A stretch of DNA of 64,000 nt from Oegoconia quadripuncta. Lineage: Eukaryota; Arthropoda; Insecta; Lepidoptera; Autostichidae. The DNA lies in assembly GCA_949316235.1 (NCBI GenBank), contig OX438751.1:6596413-6660412 (forward strand), read 5' to 3'. The stretch's first letter is position 1; each line of letters starts with the position of its first letter. The position numbers and the translations under genes were made by a program. Shown piece by piece: positions 21,546 through 33,765 of this stretch. The notes under the pieces are model-generated. The model did no database searches, was not told where the DNA came from, and was given only the letters and a program-made list of their open reading frames with translations.

Positions 21546-22224
21546 TAAAACGGTCTATGCTTTCAATTCATATTTTTGGGTCGAGGTAGAGATGACATCA
21601 TTTATAATAAAATTAATATCGTTTAGGAATGTGTATGCTTAATTTGTGTTTATCGCGAGAACTTACTCATTTTATTAAGCTTCAAAAGTCGGAATGCACA
21701 AATTATAAGAGTTATAAACATAAATGCAACTTCACTCGCCGAGATCCCGCCAAAAAGCCCAAGAAACTAATAATTTAAGTCCATTCGAATAACAACATTA
21801 CTATTGGTTATCTACAATTCTTTATCGATTCGTTAATCGTTTTACAATCGATTTCTGTGGATTTCTAACTAACCGTTTCGGATGGACCGACGCCGGCGCC
21901 TAGGCAAATGGCTTAATTACCGACAATATAAGACAAAGCTGCATGTAATCCGTGATATTGGATGATTCACGCATCGTCTATCGCTGACGGATTATTTCTA
22001 TTGGTAACCACAAAATCTATCACCACTGGTGATGGTTAGGTCAAAACGTTGGCCGACAGTCGAAACCGTATTTATCCGCAAATACCTGTCTAACCTCAAT
22101 GACAACGACCTTCAGTGTCAACTATCAAATTGGATATAGTAGAGCTTCAACTGTCACATTCAACCATTGCCCAACGAGATGGTAATAAAGTTCATTACTA
22201 TTGAAGTCTGTAATGTCTATGGGA
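21546..22224. other. Non-coding stretch, nothing recognised
   Basis: No repeat or gene identified. Confidence 0.4.
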
Positions 22225-22290
22225 TAGTATCTATGGGAAGGCCTATGTTCAGCAGAGGATGTCCTGTGGCTGATGTGATGATGATGAAGT
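22225..22290 (+). repeat. RTE-type LINE 3'-terminal fragment
   Basis: 'ggcctatgttcagcagagga', then 'tgtcctgtggctgatgtgat' and gatgatgaag: the usual end of RTE-clade LINEs with an (ATG/GAT)n tail. Confidence 0.65.
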
Positions 22291-22371
22291 TAGTAAGACA
22301 TAGTGTTAGAATATCCTAACAATCGCATTCGCATTCTATTTGTTCTCCATCCCGTGTAACTTTTCTAGCGC

Positions 22372-22610
22372 CGGAGGTCTCTTCAACCCGGGTCGGTTCG
22401 CCTGCGTGGAATAACTTTATCGCGGATATGTTTAAAATTTTATCCCGCGGGAGCTAATCACTTTATTGGGATTTAAAGTATCCTATGTCTTAATCCAGGG
22501 TATATTCTACATTTATTCCAAATTTCATCCAAATCCGTTCAGCCGTTTCGCCGTGATTGATCAACAAACATACATCCAAACTTTCGCATTTTAACTTATT
22601 CTCCTAACAC
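22372..22610 (-). mobile_element. Helitron-like (Lep1-type) repeat fragment
   Basis: Complement of the family text: 'ttcatccaaatccgttcagc', 'cgtttcgccgtgattgatca' and 'aaacatacatccaaactttc', with the upstream part 'cgcctgcgtggaataacttt'. Confidence 0.65.
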
Positions 22611-24350
22611 AATTTTCTGGCGATTTGGAAAATAATTGAATAAGTGTTTAATAGTATATTTCTAGAATCAGAGATTTCAGTGTCATTGGTATGGAGCTCC
22701 CAAAAAATCTCCAAGCCGCCTATGTCACCACATCAAAAACCCTTAAAATTCCACTACTGGTCTTCTATAGCGTGATTTGCATTGCTTTTGGATTTGCCTT
22801 AATCGCCTCGGTATGGAGGTGGGATGGCAAGCACATATATTTTGGGAGCTCCGCACCAATGATGTTGCTGCCCATCACTGGTATAATATAGGTATTATAA
22901 TGTGACTATCCCATAGTCGCCCATATACCCATACCCATATATTCCACATATACCCAGCCTTTCAGGAGCCAACACTCCACAGAAGAAACTTATGTCCAGT
23001 AAGTATAGTATCCGTGGCACTCTCAAAACATTTTAAGACCATGGTACTTGAAAGAGCTGGTATAATAAGCTTACTAACAAAAATGTCTATGTCACGGTCT
23101 TGGAGTCACATAAAACCAGCTAGGCCATAGGTAATAGCGCCCGGGCCATAAACAAATTTGTAACAATCAAGCCGCCAATAAAGCCCAATCTCCCAAATTG
23201 TATTACAATGGGAACAGCCGGTTTTATTACCTAATTATTTTGATTTGTTTTCTCTAATGAGTGGTCCAAGGCTCGTCGCACTATTATATGTTACCATGAA
23301 ACGTTTGCGTTTAATATAACTGCTTTCTAGCCGATTTTCATCCTAATTCCATAAGAAATAGGGACATTGTGTGAAGTTTGGAGGGTTAACAAATAGTGGT
23401 AACATTTATGATTATTGTTATGGAGTCATAATTGGATACCGATGAAACGGTTACTATGTTTCGGACGACTTGTCAACCCTTTGATGAGTGTTGTATTAAT
23501 TTTTTTCCTTCCATGCCGTGAACGAACATAATATATCTACAAATGTCCAAACTTCAAGCAATTATATCTTATTCATTTCAAATTATTATATGTATAAAGG
23601 TCTCGTTTGTTTGGTAACTCTTTAGATAGTAGAGTTCTTAAAGTATGCAAACATAAACTATTTAAAAAATAGTAGACATTGGGGGAAATTGTATATATTT
23701 AGCTAATAAATATTAATTTATACCCTGTATCGAGTAAGTAGAAGATAGGAAAAATTATTTATTTTATTTTATTTGAGTTAACAACAGCTAACATTACATT
23801 AATTTACAACAAATAGTTACTGCTCATACAGATACACACAATAAAATTTGTTGTTGAGAGAAACATCTGATACACAAAGTTTTGCAGAAAGTAGGCTGCA
23901 ATTATACAAATCAAGATGAGTATATACATATAATAAGTAAGAAGAAATATACATAAATAAATGAGTATACATTAATCAATATAAATAAATACAAATAAAT
24001 AAAAACAATACATACAACGGATATTGGAGTATATATATATATATATATATTATTTACATATTTAAATACGATGACATAAATAAAAAATTTACGTGATATA
24101 CGTACATAAAATGTATATGATATATAAAGTGTGCCATAATGTATTCATACATACATATGACATTAATATGTAAGAATAATATTTTTCTTTGTTTACCTTT
24201 TCACACCCAAGGCTGTGGAATAACGGCACGGAGGAACACTGACCACCATAACTCAGATTATATCTATTTTGGAGGTCAGAAGATTCACATTGAGTAAACA
24301 CTCAGCCTTAGGTATCTATAATGCACTAGTAAATTTTTGTATTATAGTTT
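22611..24350. other. Non-coding stretch with (AT)n
   Basis: Contains a short (AT)n at 24,029-24,049 and AT-rich text at 23,755-24,000 that resembles a decayed LINE 3' UTR. A 66-codon frame at 22,691-22,891 has one hydrophobic segment (LLVFYSVICIAFGFALIASV) but no recognisable family or flanking exon signals. Confidence 0.4.
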
Positions 24351-24354
24351 ATTT

Positions 24355-24605
24355 ACGCCGCATGCCGTACGAGTTGTGGGCAAATGCGTCCAGTATTTGG
24401 ACTCCTACAACCGCCAGACGCAAACGTGGCAGACCGCGAAAACGGTGGAGAGACGAGCTTGACAGTTTTAATAAGGGATGGTTTGTGCTCGCTAAGAACA
24501 AAAACGACTGGAAACAGATGAGGGAGGCCTTTGCCTAGCAGTGGAATTTCTGTTATAAATAGTTGAATAAACCAATCAAGATGCTGTTATTTGGAATAAT
24601 TTGAA
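24355..24605 (+). pseudogene. RTE-type LINE ORF C-terminal end
   Basis: Codes RKRGRPRKRWRDELDSF followed by WKQMREAFA, the end of the RTE-clade ORF. The stop after MREAFA is TAG, where the family usually continues with a CAG codon and QQW, so it looks like a C-to-T change. A short 3' UTR follows. No RT domain is attached. Confidence 0.75.
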
Positions 24606-24715
24606 CCTACACTATCACGTGTTCAATACATGGGTAATAATGAATTACGACATTATATGTATACAGTCATACTTCCCTGAGCCTCGGTGTTAATATGAAT
24701 TAATTTTTAACCGAC

Positions 24716-24905
24716 TTCAAAAAAAGGAGGTTCTCAATTCGGCCGTTTGCATGTTTTTTTTTATGTATGTACATCGATATCTCCGAGATTTGGCGGTTGA
24801 TTCACATGGTTCTTTTTGTAGATGAAAGGGGTACCGTCAAGTTGGTCAGTTAAAAAATTCAGTAGTTTTTTGTAATCATGGTATACAGCAGAATAGCATT
24901 ACATA
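24716..24905 (+). repeat. Widespread lepidopteran repeat (ACCGACTTCAAAAAAAGG)
   Basis: The opening 'ttttaaccgacttcaaaaaa', then 'aggaggttctcaattcg' and 'tatctccgagatttggcgg', is a text I recognise as highly repeated in lepidopteran genomes. Its transposon class is not clear to me. Confidence 0.6.
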
Positions 24906-25329
24906 GACGATTGTGTAGTTTTTGCACAGGGAAAATTGAGTAGATACAGTTTGGGTTTGAATGAAACAAGTGTAGAGAAGGTAGATGTGATTATCAATAA
25001 ATATGACAATCGAAGATCATCAGGTCGAGCTGGTGTACTCCCAACCTCCTTCCTAACCTATAGGTGCAAGAACGGTCGCCATCGCACAACAATTATTAGG
25101 GAACTTAGACTAGCAAGCAAGCACTAAAATGATCAGTTTATCTATTAGGAAGTAATAGTATGGATACTGTATTTAGCTGTCGGTAACAACCCAAACTAAT
25201 GTTCTATGGAACTTGCTAACTATGTAAACAAACCGCTATATTGAAATTGTCTCTGAATGATGAATTTACTAGTGATGGGCAAGACTCTTACTTACTCCTT
25301 TACTTTTCTCTCTCAGCTCGTAAACATCC

Positions 25330-25588
25330 CATACTGCAGGGATATGCGGATATGCGAGACCTACCCTCGTATAATGAGGGAGTATGGGCCATGGGGACAC
25401 TGGATTTTTTATTTCTCAGGCATGCAGATTTCCTCACGATGTTTTCCTTCACCGTTTAACAGCTGTCGGATAAATGCATATAAGTAATTAAATTAAATTT
25501 AAAAACTCATAGGTACATGGCCTGGGTATCGAATCCGGACCTCCCAAATTGGGAGACCGCGTCTTAACTGCTGAGCCACAGACGCTGT
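25330..25588 (-). mobile_element. SINE-D, minus strand
   Basis: From low to high: 'actgcagggatatgcggata', 'caggcatgcagatttcctca', 'cgatgttttccttcaccgtt', then the tRNA-like head 'tatcgaatccggacctccca' and 'aactgctgagccacagacgc'. The small frames across it are not genes. Confidence 0.8.
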
Positions 25589-25596
25589 TTCTCATG

Positions 25597-25660
25597 TTAT
25601 ACAATACAATACAATACAAATACTCTTTATTGCGCAAAATAATTTACAATAATTATGTCA
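25597..25660 (-). repeat. LINE 3' end with (ATACA)n tail
   Basis: 'atacaatacaatacaatac', then 'aaatactctttattgcgcaa': the complement of an AATAAA-bearing LINE 3' end with TGTAT repeats. The same end occurs at 32,695 and, on +, at 37,515. Confidence 0.75.
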
Positions 25661-25799
25661 AACCATATCGAATAATAAAATACCGAAAGTGAATAACAAG
25701 TAGATAGGTTCGAGAAGTTCCATAGAATGACACTTTACAGCCAACACATGTCCAAACTAGGTACTACCACTTCGGAAAGCAAAACACATATGGGAAAAT

Positions 25800-26005
25800 A
25801 ATTGTTCTATAATCCACAGGATGTCCACTGGTGAACATAGGCCTCCGCCATAGTTCTCCAACGTGACCGATTGGAAGCGGCCTACATCCAGCGGCTCCAG
25901 TCAATCTTCAGCAGGTCTTCGGTTCACCTTACTGGTGAACGTCTCTCGCTCCACTTGCCTGTGCGTGGTCTTCATTCCAGAATGTTAATGGGTCAACGTT
26001 GTTCT
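25800..26005 (-). repeat. LINE-associated repeat, second copy
   Basis: Diverged copy of 4843-5045 (aggatgtccactggtgaaca, ataggcctccgccatagttc). Confidence 0.55.
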
Positions 26006-26038
26006 ACTCATTCCTGATTAGATCTCTTTAATCATCAT

Positions 26039-26318
26039 CAGGCCCTTAAAGATCCCACTGCAGGGATATAGGCCTTCCCTCGTATAACGCTGGCCCAAGC
26101 GGGTTGGGGACTTCACATGCCCTTGAATTTTTATTTCTCAGGCATGCAGGTTTCCTCACGATGTTTGCCTTCACCGTTTAATAGCAGTCTGATAAAAGCA
26201 CATAAGTAATTAAATTAAATTTAAAAACTCATTGGTACATGGCCTGCGTGGGAATCAAATCTGGACGTCCCAAATTGGGAGACCGTGTTTTAACCGCTGA
26301 GCCACTAACACTCTTTAA
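26039..26318 (-). mobile_element. SINE-D, minus strand
   Basis: Contains 'cactgcagggatataggcct', 'tcaggcatgcaggtttcctc', 'tcattggtacatggcctgcg' and 'tttaaccgctgagccac'. It shares about 250 bp with 25,330-25,588. Confidence 0.85.
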
Positions 26319-26736
26319 TAACTTTTAGGAACTAGTGGTAACACCAAGCGTTCTTATTCAGGTATAAAGTCACTAACTTTGTAATAACCTTTTTTTGAGA
26401 CGATAGGTTATCAATTTTCTCTCTCTTAAACTTTGCTTTGTATGAACATGGGATTAGCCAATTTGTCCTCATATCTCAAATGCTTGTAAAGATCTCAGTT
26501 GGTTATAGAATTAAAAAACTGTGTTGTCGATGTCGTAATGAAGTATGATTGGGAAGATGTCAATCGTCGTAGCGGCTATTAGCGTAGAGCGAGGGGCGGG
26601 CCGCCCAGCCGTGCCGCCCACCCCGCCCACCGCCTCTGGCGCTACACAACGTACACTCACGTTCAAAACACGTGGTAATGTCAACAGTCAAAAGTTTTAT
26701 ACCATATAAAGCATACAACAATATCACTAATTTGAC

Positions 26737-27250
26737 GATCTGTTTGGTCTGGCTGCCATATCTAAAGGTCGCGGCTCCGAATTGGTGGGCATGTTTGTAT
26801 GATGAATACGGACACGTGTATCCGAATTATGGATGTTTACCTTTATAATAATATATAATATAAATATTTCAGAAACTTACACCAATCATCTAGTCACAAA
26901 CTAACAAAGCTTGTACCATAGTTATCTAGGATCCATAGATCCTAGATAACGGATAAACATGCATTAATATAAAATAAACATCCATGATTCGGAAAAATTC
27001 ATCAAACAAACATTTACGTCTCGCGGGATTCGATCTCGCAACATTTGGTTTCGCAGACAGGGTCATTATCCACTACACCCATCGGTTAACCAAGTAATAT
27101 TCACATTTAGAAAGAAAAACGTGTATATAGATGGTTAATAAACTACACGAATACATGTTTTTTTTTTTGGTTTCCATGATACAAGCCCAGATGCTTAATG
27201 TGGAACTAGATGGCACTGTGTGTATCGTCCAAGGATATTTATTATTATTA
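26737..27250 (+). mobile_element. Rearranged SINE-A pieces around a SINE-B
   Basis: A decayed SINE-A head (gacgatctgtttggtctggc) lies at 26,737-26,850. Tail text 'cagatgcttaatgtggaact', then 'agatggcactgtgtgtatcg' is at 27,167-27,250, with a short opposite-strand SINE-A piece at 27,125-27,166. SINE-B sits between. Confidence 0.6.
26862..27090 (-). mobile_element. SINE-B, minus strand
   Basis: Tail complement 'cttacaccaatcatctagtc' at the low end. The B-box complement 'gggattcgatctcgcaacat', then 'cactacacccatcggtt' is at the high end. Confidence 0.75.
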
Positions 27251-27299
27251 TCACTTGAAACATTGAAGCATCCTTTGAAGTATCATATTGTAAGTTTAT

Positions 27300-27560
27300 T
27301 AGATGCTTAGACTTTAACACGTTAACTGCCGCGACGCAGACACAATTGAAAATCAATTGTTTTCCGGTCACCGGTGACCGGCGTGGCGCTCAAAGGCTTA
27401 AATTGTAAGTCACTTTTTAGGTCACCATCAATACACCTCTCCGTCTTACACGTCACTGTTGAGGCACAGTCTCCCCTCCCTGGGAGAGGGCATAGGCCAT
27501 AATCACCACGCGAGCCCAGTGTGGATTGGTCGATTTGTGTCACACTAGTAGCTACGTGAC
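27300..27560 (-). repeat. SINE-E body-like repeat with 18-bp palindrome
   Basis: 'gagagggcataggccataat', then 'cagtgtggattggtcgattt' is the body text of the 5S-derived family (compare 40,010-40,075), but no 5S-like head remains. A perfect palindrome, ccggtcaccggtgaccgg, lies at 27,364-27,381. Confidence 0.5.
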
Positions 27561-27847
27561 AGTTTGTGTTTTAAGCAAGTGAGTATTTTTAAGTTAGAAA
27601 TAAATAACTCTAAATCCTGTGGGGTTTATTGGTATGACCACGTATGGAGTTCCTGTCTTCTAAGATGTTCTTGGAGTTCCAAGATGAGCACCAAGTTCCG
27701 AAACTGACATACAGTCCTGGTCCTTAGGTATAAATATCTGAGAAGGCTATCCAGTCCAGTGTGCAAATTTTCGATTTGATAGAGCTAGGTATTAAGTGAT
27801 GGACTTAGATTAGAATAAAATAGAGTTGAATTAATATATACATAACG

Positions 27848-28455
27848 TCACGACCCACATGGGGTAGTCAGAGATATCCCAAATATTAGCGTTTGGGTGT
27901 ACCAAACATTAAAAGTTTAAAGCTTGAAACAACATCCATGGTTCACCTTTCGAAATATACAGAAATGCATACGTGACAGAGGGTTTTTTTTAATGCACAA
28001 CGGGTTCGTACTTGACCTCAATCACACCTGATGTTAAGTGAAGATGAGGTCGAAGGTGTAAGCGTACTGACCCGGAAACCACAACACATTTGGGGGACTG
28101 GCTATCTTATCTCTGACAACCGGAACACAACAATGCCATTAACATTGCTGCTTGGCGGCAGATTTAGATAAAATGGTGGTAGCAAGCCAGGCGGACATTT
28201 AAAATGCTCTAACACCAACCAATTCGAGTACTTAAACGTGTACCCCCGCTGGGGATCGAACCCGCGACCTCCGAATCGTAAACCCAATGTTGTTTACATT
28301 GAACCACGGAGGCGGTTAAAGGGTGATCCCATCACCGTTTAAACGTGCCAATCTATAGATGTTTTTTAGTGGAAAGTCTTATAGCCGCCTTTTATGACAC
28401 CCACTGGAAGAGACCGGTTGGTTCTATTCTTTTTACGTGCCGAAACCACACAATT
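27848..28455 (+). repeat. Repeat G, interrupted by SINE-C
   Basis: Left part 'ttgaaacaacatccatggtt', then 'gaaatatacagaaatgcata', up to 'cgtgacag' at 27,976. Right part from 'gggtgatcccatcaccgttt' at 28,320 through 'gaagagaccggttggttcta'. The copy at 41,350-41,640 has these parts contiguous. Confidence 0.8.
27990..28318 (-). mobile_element. SINE-C inserted in repeat G
   Basis: Full-length-like: tail complement 'tttttttaatgcacaacggg', body 'ttgacctcaatcacacctga', and tRNA-like head with 'gatcgaacccgcgacct' and 'cattgaaccacggaggcgg'. The head's sense start is CCGCCTCCGTGGTTCAATG. Confidence 0.9.
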
Positions 28456-28769
28456 CTTTAATAATATTGAACCACTTTTCCATCGCAGTGTCCGAGTGAG
28501 AGAGGTGCTACAGCAATAAGTTCGGCTCGTCTGATTGCGGCGAGCGTTACCTTAATGAGAACCTTATTAAATAATTATTAATTGCTGGCAACCCGCTGAG
28601 CGCACCAATTGCAATATACACTCTTGAAATATCATTTAGCAGGAATAGGGGTGTCACTTCTATTAATAATAACTGAAAGTTCACTCGATTGGATTCTCTT
28701 TTGTTATTCATATGAAAAGAGTTCGTATTCATATTCTTAACTTATATAAGTATTTAAACGGTTTCAGGA

Positions 28770-29052
28770 ATCGGAGGTCGCGGGTTCGATTTCCAGCTGA
28801 GTCATGTTTAGTACTCGGTTTGGTTGGTGGCAGGGCATTTTAAAAGTCTGCCTGGCTAGCTACCGCCATCTTATCTAAATCTGGGTCCAAAACAGCAATG
28901 TTAATAGCATTGTTGTGTTCAGTTTGTCGGAGATAAGATAGCCAGTCCCCCAAATGTGTTGAGCTTTCCGGGTCAGTACGCTTCCACCTTCGACCTCATC
29001 TTCACTTAACGTCAGGTGTGATTGAGGTCAAGTATCAACACGTTGTGCATAA
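28770..29052 (+). mobile_element. SINE-C, 5'-truncated
   Basis: Starts in the head at 'atcggaggtcgcgggttcga', continues 'gctagctaccgccatcttat' and ends 'caacacgttgtgcataaaaa' with an A tail. Confidence 0.85.
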
Positions 29053-29204
29053 AAAAAAAACGCTTTATTTTAGAATTATTTTGTCGAGTTTACTAGTATA
29101 TACTACTTATGACTCATCCTCATGACATTTACTTAGGCTAATTTATGAAGTCAAAGAAAAAGAATCATCATCATTTTATCAGCCGCAGTTCAGATGCGGC
29201 AGAT

Positions 29205-29330
29205 TTAGACCTACCACCTACTATTCCGAGTACTTAAACATGTACCCCGCTGGGGATCGAACCCGCGACCTTCAAATCGTAAACTCATGTTGTTTACATT
29301 GAGCCACGGAGGCGGTTAAAGCGGTTAAGG
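29205..29330 (-). mobile_element. SINE-C, partial
   Basis: Head complement 'ggggatcgaacccgcgacct', then 'tgtttacattgagccacgga', and a short body only. Confidence 0.75.
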
Positions 29331-29752
29331 CGGAGTATGACAGTAGCATTTTTTTTAAATCTTATTTAAAGAGCTTAGTCATTTAATGACTATGTCGCTG
29401 ACAGTAGCATTAGTTCCTGCAGTAATTTATTACTACTTGACAAGGGCAAACTTTAAAGTTAACTAAGTATACTTACTAAGTAATTGCCTCCATGATGTTT
29501 TCTTGAGCAATAAAAATAACACGTGAATTCATAAATAACTCCTATTTGATTATTTGAGTCCAAATAGTCGCATCCTTGAAAATACTGCAAGGCAGGAATG
29601 AGCGAAGTTTGGTTGTGAGGCTGGAATCAAAAGTAGTAAGTTAGGTAGGTAGGTATCTAACAATGGAAAAATTGTACTACACTGCTAATAAAATGTTTCT
29701 AATGCTGAAAGGAGTACTTAAGTACCTACTCTCAAATTATAATGAATATATA

Positions 29753-29985
29753 ATATTTCGAACAATTATACCAAATGTCTAGTCTCAAACTAAGGAAAGT
29801 TGTACCTATTATGAATACGGATAACGGATGAACATACGTATATAAATGTTTATAATAATATAATATATAGGTACATATGACTCGGAAATAAATTTTCGTA
29901 TATGTACTTAAATCACAAAAACATTTACCGCTAACGGGATTTGAACGTGCTACCATTGGCTTCGAAAGCAGTCACTGCACCATGG
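29753..29985 (-). mobile_element. SINE-B, decayed
   Basis: 'ctagtctcaaactaaggaaa' (tail) and 'taacgggatttgaacgtgct' (B box complement) in family order. Many point changes. Confidence 0.6.
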
Positions 29986-29989
29986 AACT

Positions 29990-31335
29990 AAAAAAGATTT
30001 TATTATGACCGCCCCTAACAAAATATTGGCCGTCAAATGACCTAAGTACAAGAAAAACAAACGAGGAAGTTATGAAAAATCTAGGGTATTAGATGATATT
30101 TTATATAAATCAAAAAGCTTAATCCCTAATAAAAGTATATCCAATGAGATTGAACAAATTTTCACTCCAAACAAATACCATTAACTGGATAAACGCAATT
30201 ACTCTTAAATTGATGCGTATTGATATTCGTATCTCTGAAGTTGTCGATGAGTAAGTTATCGCTGGCCGTCCGCTCCACCGCCATTTTCGTATTGAAATTT
30301 AAGCACAATATATTACGTTTGTTTGTTAAGTTAATTGTTAAATGGAGAGGCTCGTTATGTTCTCGCGCATATTTTATTGGGTATCGGCGCTTACGCCGCG
30401 AGTATAAATTCTTTGATTGTGAAAGATGCGTCCGCTTTTTAGTTCTTTGAAAAATTCCATTCGCCCTGCGGCAATTCTACAGTGACTCGTACCGCTGAAT
30501 TTCATTAATATTATTGTGATAAATGTGTAGAACTAAACCAATTATAATTTAAAGTTCATTTGCACTAACGTAAATGCGTAAATGCCTCTTCCATAGGTAG
30601 AGATGATAGATGTATTTTGTTAACTGACGGTAGATGCAAATGAGAGTAATAAAGTTTTCACTAACAACGTTAATTTATAATACCTTATAAATAACATTTA
30701 GATAATAAACAAGTCGTTGTGTATCTACTAACAAAGGGACGTATCTAATTCAATATCCCCAAGGCAACACTGTCGGATTCAAAATTCAATAATGAACAAA
30801 AATTAATGATAATTTATGATGTTAAATCTATGGCGCTTTATTTCATAAACAAACAGGATCGTTCATATTTGGACGGTCTCTCTGGCCTTACGTCGTATCC
30901 TACAAAACATAAATGTCGGTAACAGCCTACTTATGTGAGATATTTACTGCCAACTGAATTTCTTAAGTCCTAAATAATCAGCGGCCATAACTTGCGCGTC
31001 TACGTTATCTCCTCACACGTTTTGGTAAGAAAACCAGACGTAGACATCTGCGTTATGGTTGGATTTTTTCGATGATTTTTGAGGTTGTCGGCAGCCGACT
31101 GTGGAGGAACATAATTAAAAGTAATAACTCGAGCTGATTGGCTAGCATTAGAAACAGAAATGCGATTAATTTTTACGTTATCAATTATTATGGTATTTCA
31201 TTATGAATGCAAATACTGGGCGTTTAGATTGGACCAGAGTTGGATCAATTTGATTAGTAAGTATCAGGTACTTTTTACTTGGAACGGCTGGATATTCTTG
31301 GCGAGAAAGGTCAAAACGACAACAACTTTATCAAA
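29990..31335. other. Non-coding stretch, nothing recognised
   Basis: No repeat with a second copy in this window and no coding region with recognisable motifs. Confidence 0.4.
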
Positions 31336-31628
31336 CCGCCTCCGTGGCTCAATGTAAACAACATTGGGTGTACGATTCGGAGGTCGAGGGTTCAATCCCC
31401 AGCGGGGTACATGTTTAACTACTCAGTTTAGTTGGTGGTAGGGCATAGCTACACCATCTTATCTAAATCTGCCGCCAAGCAGCAATGTTAATAGCATTGT
31501 TGTGTTCCGGTATTGCCAGTCCCCCAAATGTGTTCCGGGTCAGTACGCTTCCACCTTCGATCTCATCTTCACTTAACATCAGGTGTGATTGAGGTCAAGT
31601 ACCAATCCGTTGTGCATAAAAAAAAAAT
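31336..31628 (+). mobile_element. SINE-C
   Basis: Head CCGCCTCCGTGGCTCAATGT, 'aaacaacattgggtgtacga', B box region 'gggttcaatccccagcgggg', and the A-tailed end 'gttgtgcataaaaaaaaa'. Confidence 0.88.
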
Positions 31629-31630
31629 TA

Positions 31631-31692
31631 GTGGAGTGGGTAGTGACCATGCCTTGGGAACCCATGGTTGCGGATTCGAACCCGCCGTAGCC
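31631..31692 (+). mobile_element. tRNA-like SINE head fragment
   Basis: 'tagtggagtgggtagtgacc', then 'ggttgcggattcgaacccgc' resembles a decayed SINE-B head directly after the SINE-C tail. Confidence 0.5.
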
Positions 31693-31868
31693 CTTCGATG
31701 TTAGGTTGAACATGTTGAACATAACCGGTCAGTTCTTTCGCACTAACGTTCGCCAAAGACGTATTCTGTCACTATGTATGGTTTATTACAATCTGTCGAC
31801 CAATAGAGTATCGGAACTACTATATTTTGGTGTAATTAGTGTAGTAATTGGTAGAGTATTGGTGTAAT

Positions 31869-32084
31869 ACGACCGATTGGTGTAGTGGATAGTGACCCTC
31901 TCAGCGAAACCAACGGTTGCGGGTTCGAATCCCGCGACGGGTAAATGTTGGTGTGATGAATATGAACACTTATTCCTGAATCATGGATGTTTGTTTATCC
32001 GTTATCTAGTATCCATAGTACAAACTTTGCTTAGTTTGGGATTAGATGATTGGTGTAAGTGTCCGAAACATTTATTTATTATTA
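31869..32084 (+). mobile_element. SINE-B, full-length-like
   Basis: Head gaccgattggtgtagtggat, B box gggttcgaatcccgcgacgg, tail 'actttgcttagtttgggatt', then 'gattggtgtaagtgtccgaa' and (ATT)n. Confidence 0.88.
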
Positions 32085-32694
32085 TTTTATCTTTCCTCTT
32101 TCTTTCTTCGCGCGTTTTTATTTCGATGATCAGCTACAGACTCTTGATATACATAAGTTAATATGAATATGTATTAGAAAATTAAAACCAAACCCCAGAT
32201 GTAAGGTAACATAAATACTTATTGGAATGTTAAAATCAACATACCTAAATGAACTTCCTAATCTTATAAAGCATTCACAAACAATATTCCAACCATGGCA
32301 GGCCTGAGGCCACCAAACGAATTTAATTATTTCCAAAACTCGACCGGAGCATTTGCATAAAACAACAATAATTTATCTATACAAGAAATTAACCTCTCGC
32401 CTCAACTCAATTAGAGTAAACCAAACCGCATACTAAAAGGGTTTAATAAGCTTGAGGAGGTTTTTGTAAGTTAAGCCTCGTTTATACGAGACATTGACTC
32501 GACTACACATAGAGCTATTATTTGTAGATCAATAATAATAATCATTAATTGGTTTGCTGTATGTATAAATGACAATTTCGACTGTCAGGTGACACCAAAC
32601 TTAACTTAATATATTCTTTGGTGGCTAACTACGAGTAGTTGCAACAGCAGAGGCTGGGGGAACTGAAAATCAGCAACTTGCTCAGACCCTACTC

Positions 32695-32960
32695 TTTCAT
32701 ACAATACAATACAAATACTCTTTATTGCGCAAAATAATTTGCAATAATTTTTGATTTACACACACACATGAACACAATTAGGCGGTCTTATCACTAAAAT
32801 TTCATCCGGACAATCCACAGCTATGGGACATTTTTAGGTAGAAAAACAGGTAGGGTACACGATACTACCAACTAAAGAAATAATTATAGATAAATATGCA
32901 TAAATATAACATTAATATCATATTAACAACTTAGTTAATAATATAAATATATATAAATAC
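32695..32960 (-). repeat. LINE 3' UTR with (ATACA)n tail
   Basis: 'acaatacaatacaaatactc' followed by 'tttattgcgcaaaataattt', 'aattaggcggtcttatcact' and 'aacaggtagggtacacgata', matching 12,905-13,160 in reverse. Confidence 0.75.
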
Positions 32961-33399
32961 TTAATATACAATATAAAACACAATAGCTAGAAGCACTTAC
33001 GATAGTCAACTAATGTTCACGAGGCGGGAGTTAACGAAAAGAAAAAAAGTCAGAGACCTAAGTAGTGGTTCTTGACTTGAAATTTAAAATTATTAAAGAT
33101 TGAGCTTTCCGAACAGATTCCTTTCATATTTAGTTCTATTTCTAATAATCTTACATATTATATTTATTTCACCTACACATTATATATAACAGAGTACAAA
33201 ACGATAAGTCATATATAAAGGTAGACTTAGCTCTACAAGAGATCTCTTCCAGCCAGTAGGAGACGAAGTAAATTTAGGTTTTAGCAAACAAATTGTGTGC
33301 AAAAGAATACAATTCTACAAAGAATAATAAATAAATAAAAAATAAACTTAACTTTAATGTGTCGTTTGACGTATGGTTAACATGCATTACATTAACAAT

Positions 33400-33765
33400 C
33401 TGATATTTCTATTGTCGAACCACAACCCCCCACTCACTGAGAGAGAGTGTAGCCATAATCTCCCAGTGCAGATAGGTAGACCTGCGTCAGACTAGTTCTG
33501 TATGATCTCACAACACACTATTTTCGAACGGCTTAAAAACACTGACATCAACTTGTCTTCAAAACTGCCTCATCTCCACAACCTTACGTCTCCACTGTTG
33601 GGACCCAGTCTTACTAGGAGAGGGTACTTGCTGTAATCCATGGTATGAAAACGATACTTATGGTCATAGTGGTAATTCATACATGAACTGAGGTCCCCAA
33701 ACGTTGCTTATATCCGCTCATACTTCGCTAATCGAATACGATTGCGAGTGCTTCAGGATCTAAAC
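33400..33765 (-). repeat. SINE-E fragments (5S-derived family)
   Basis: Body pieces 'acgtctccactgttgggacc' and 'actaggagagggtacttgct', and a remnant 5S-like head 'atacttcgctaatcgaatac' at 33,720-33,750, scrambled and decayed. Confidence 0.5.

Noticed and set aside
22691..22891. 66-codon frame with one hydrophobic segment
   Set aside because: No recognisable family, no splice or promoter context; possibly chance in AT-rich DNA.
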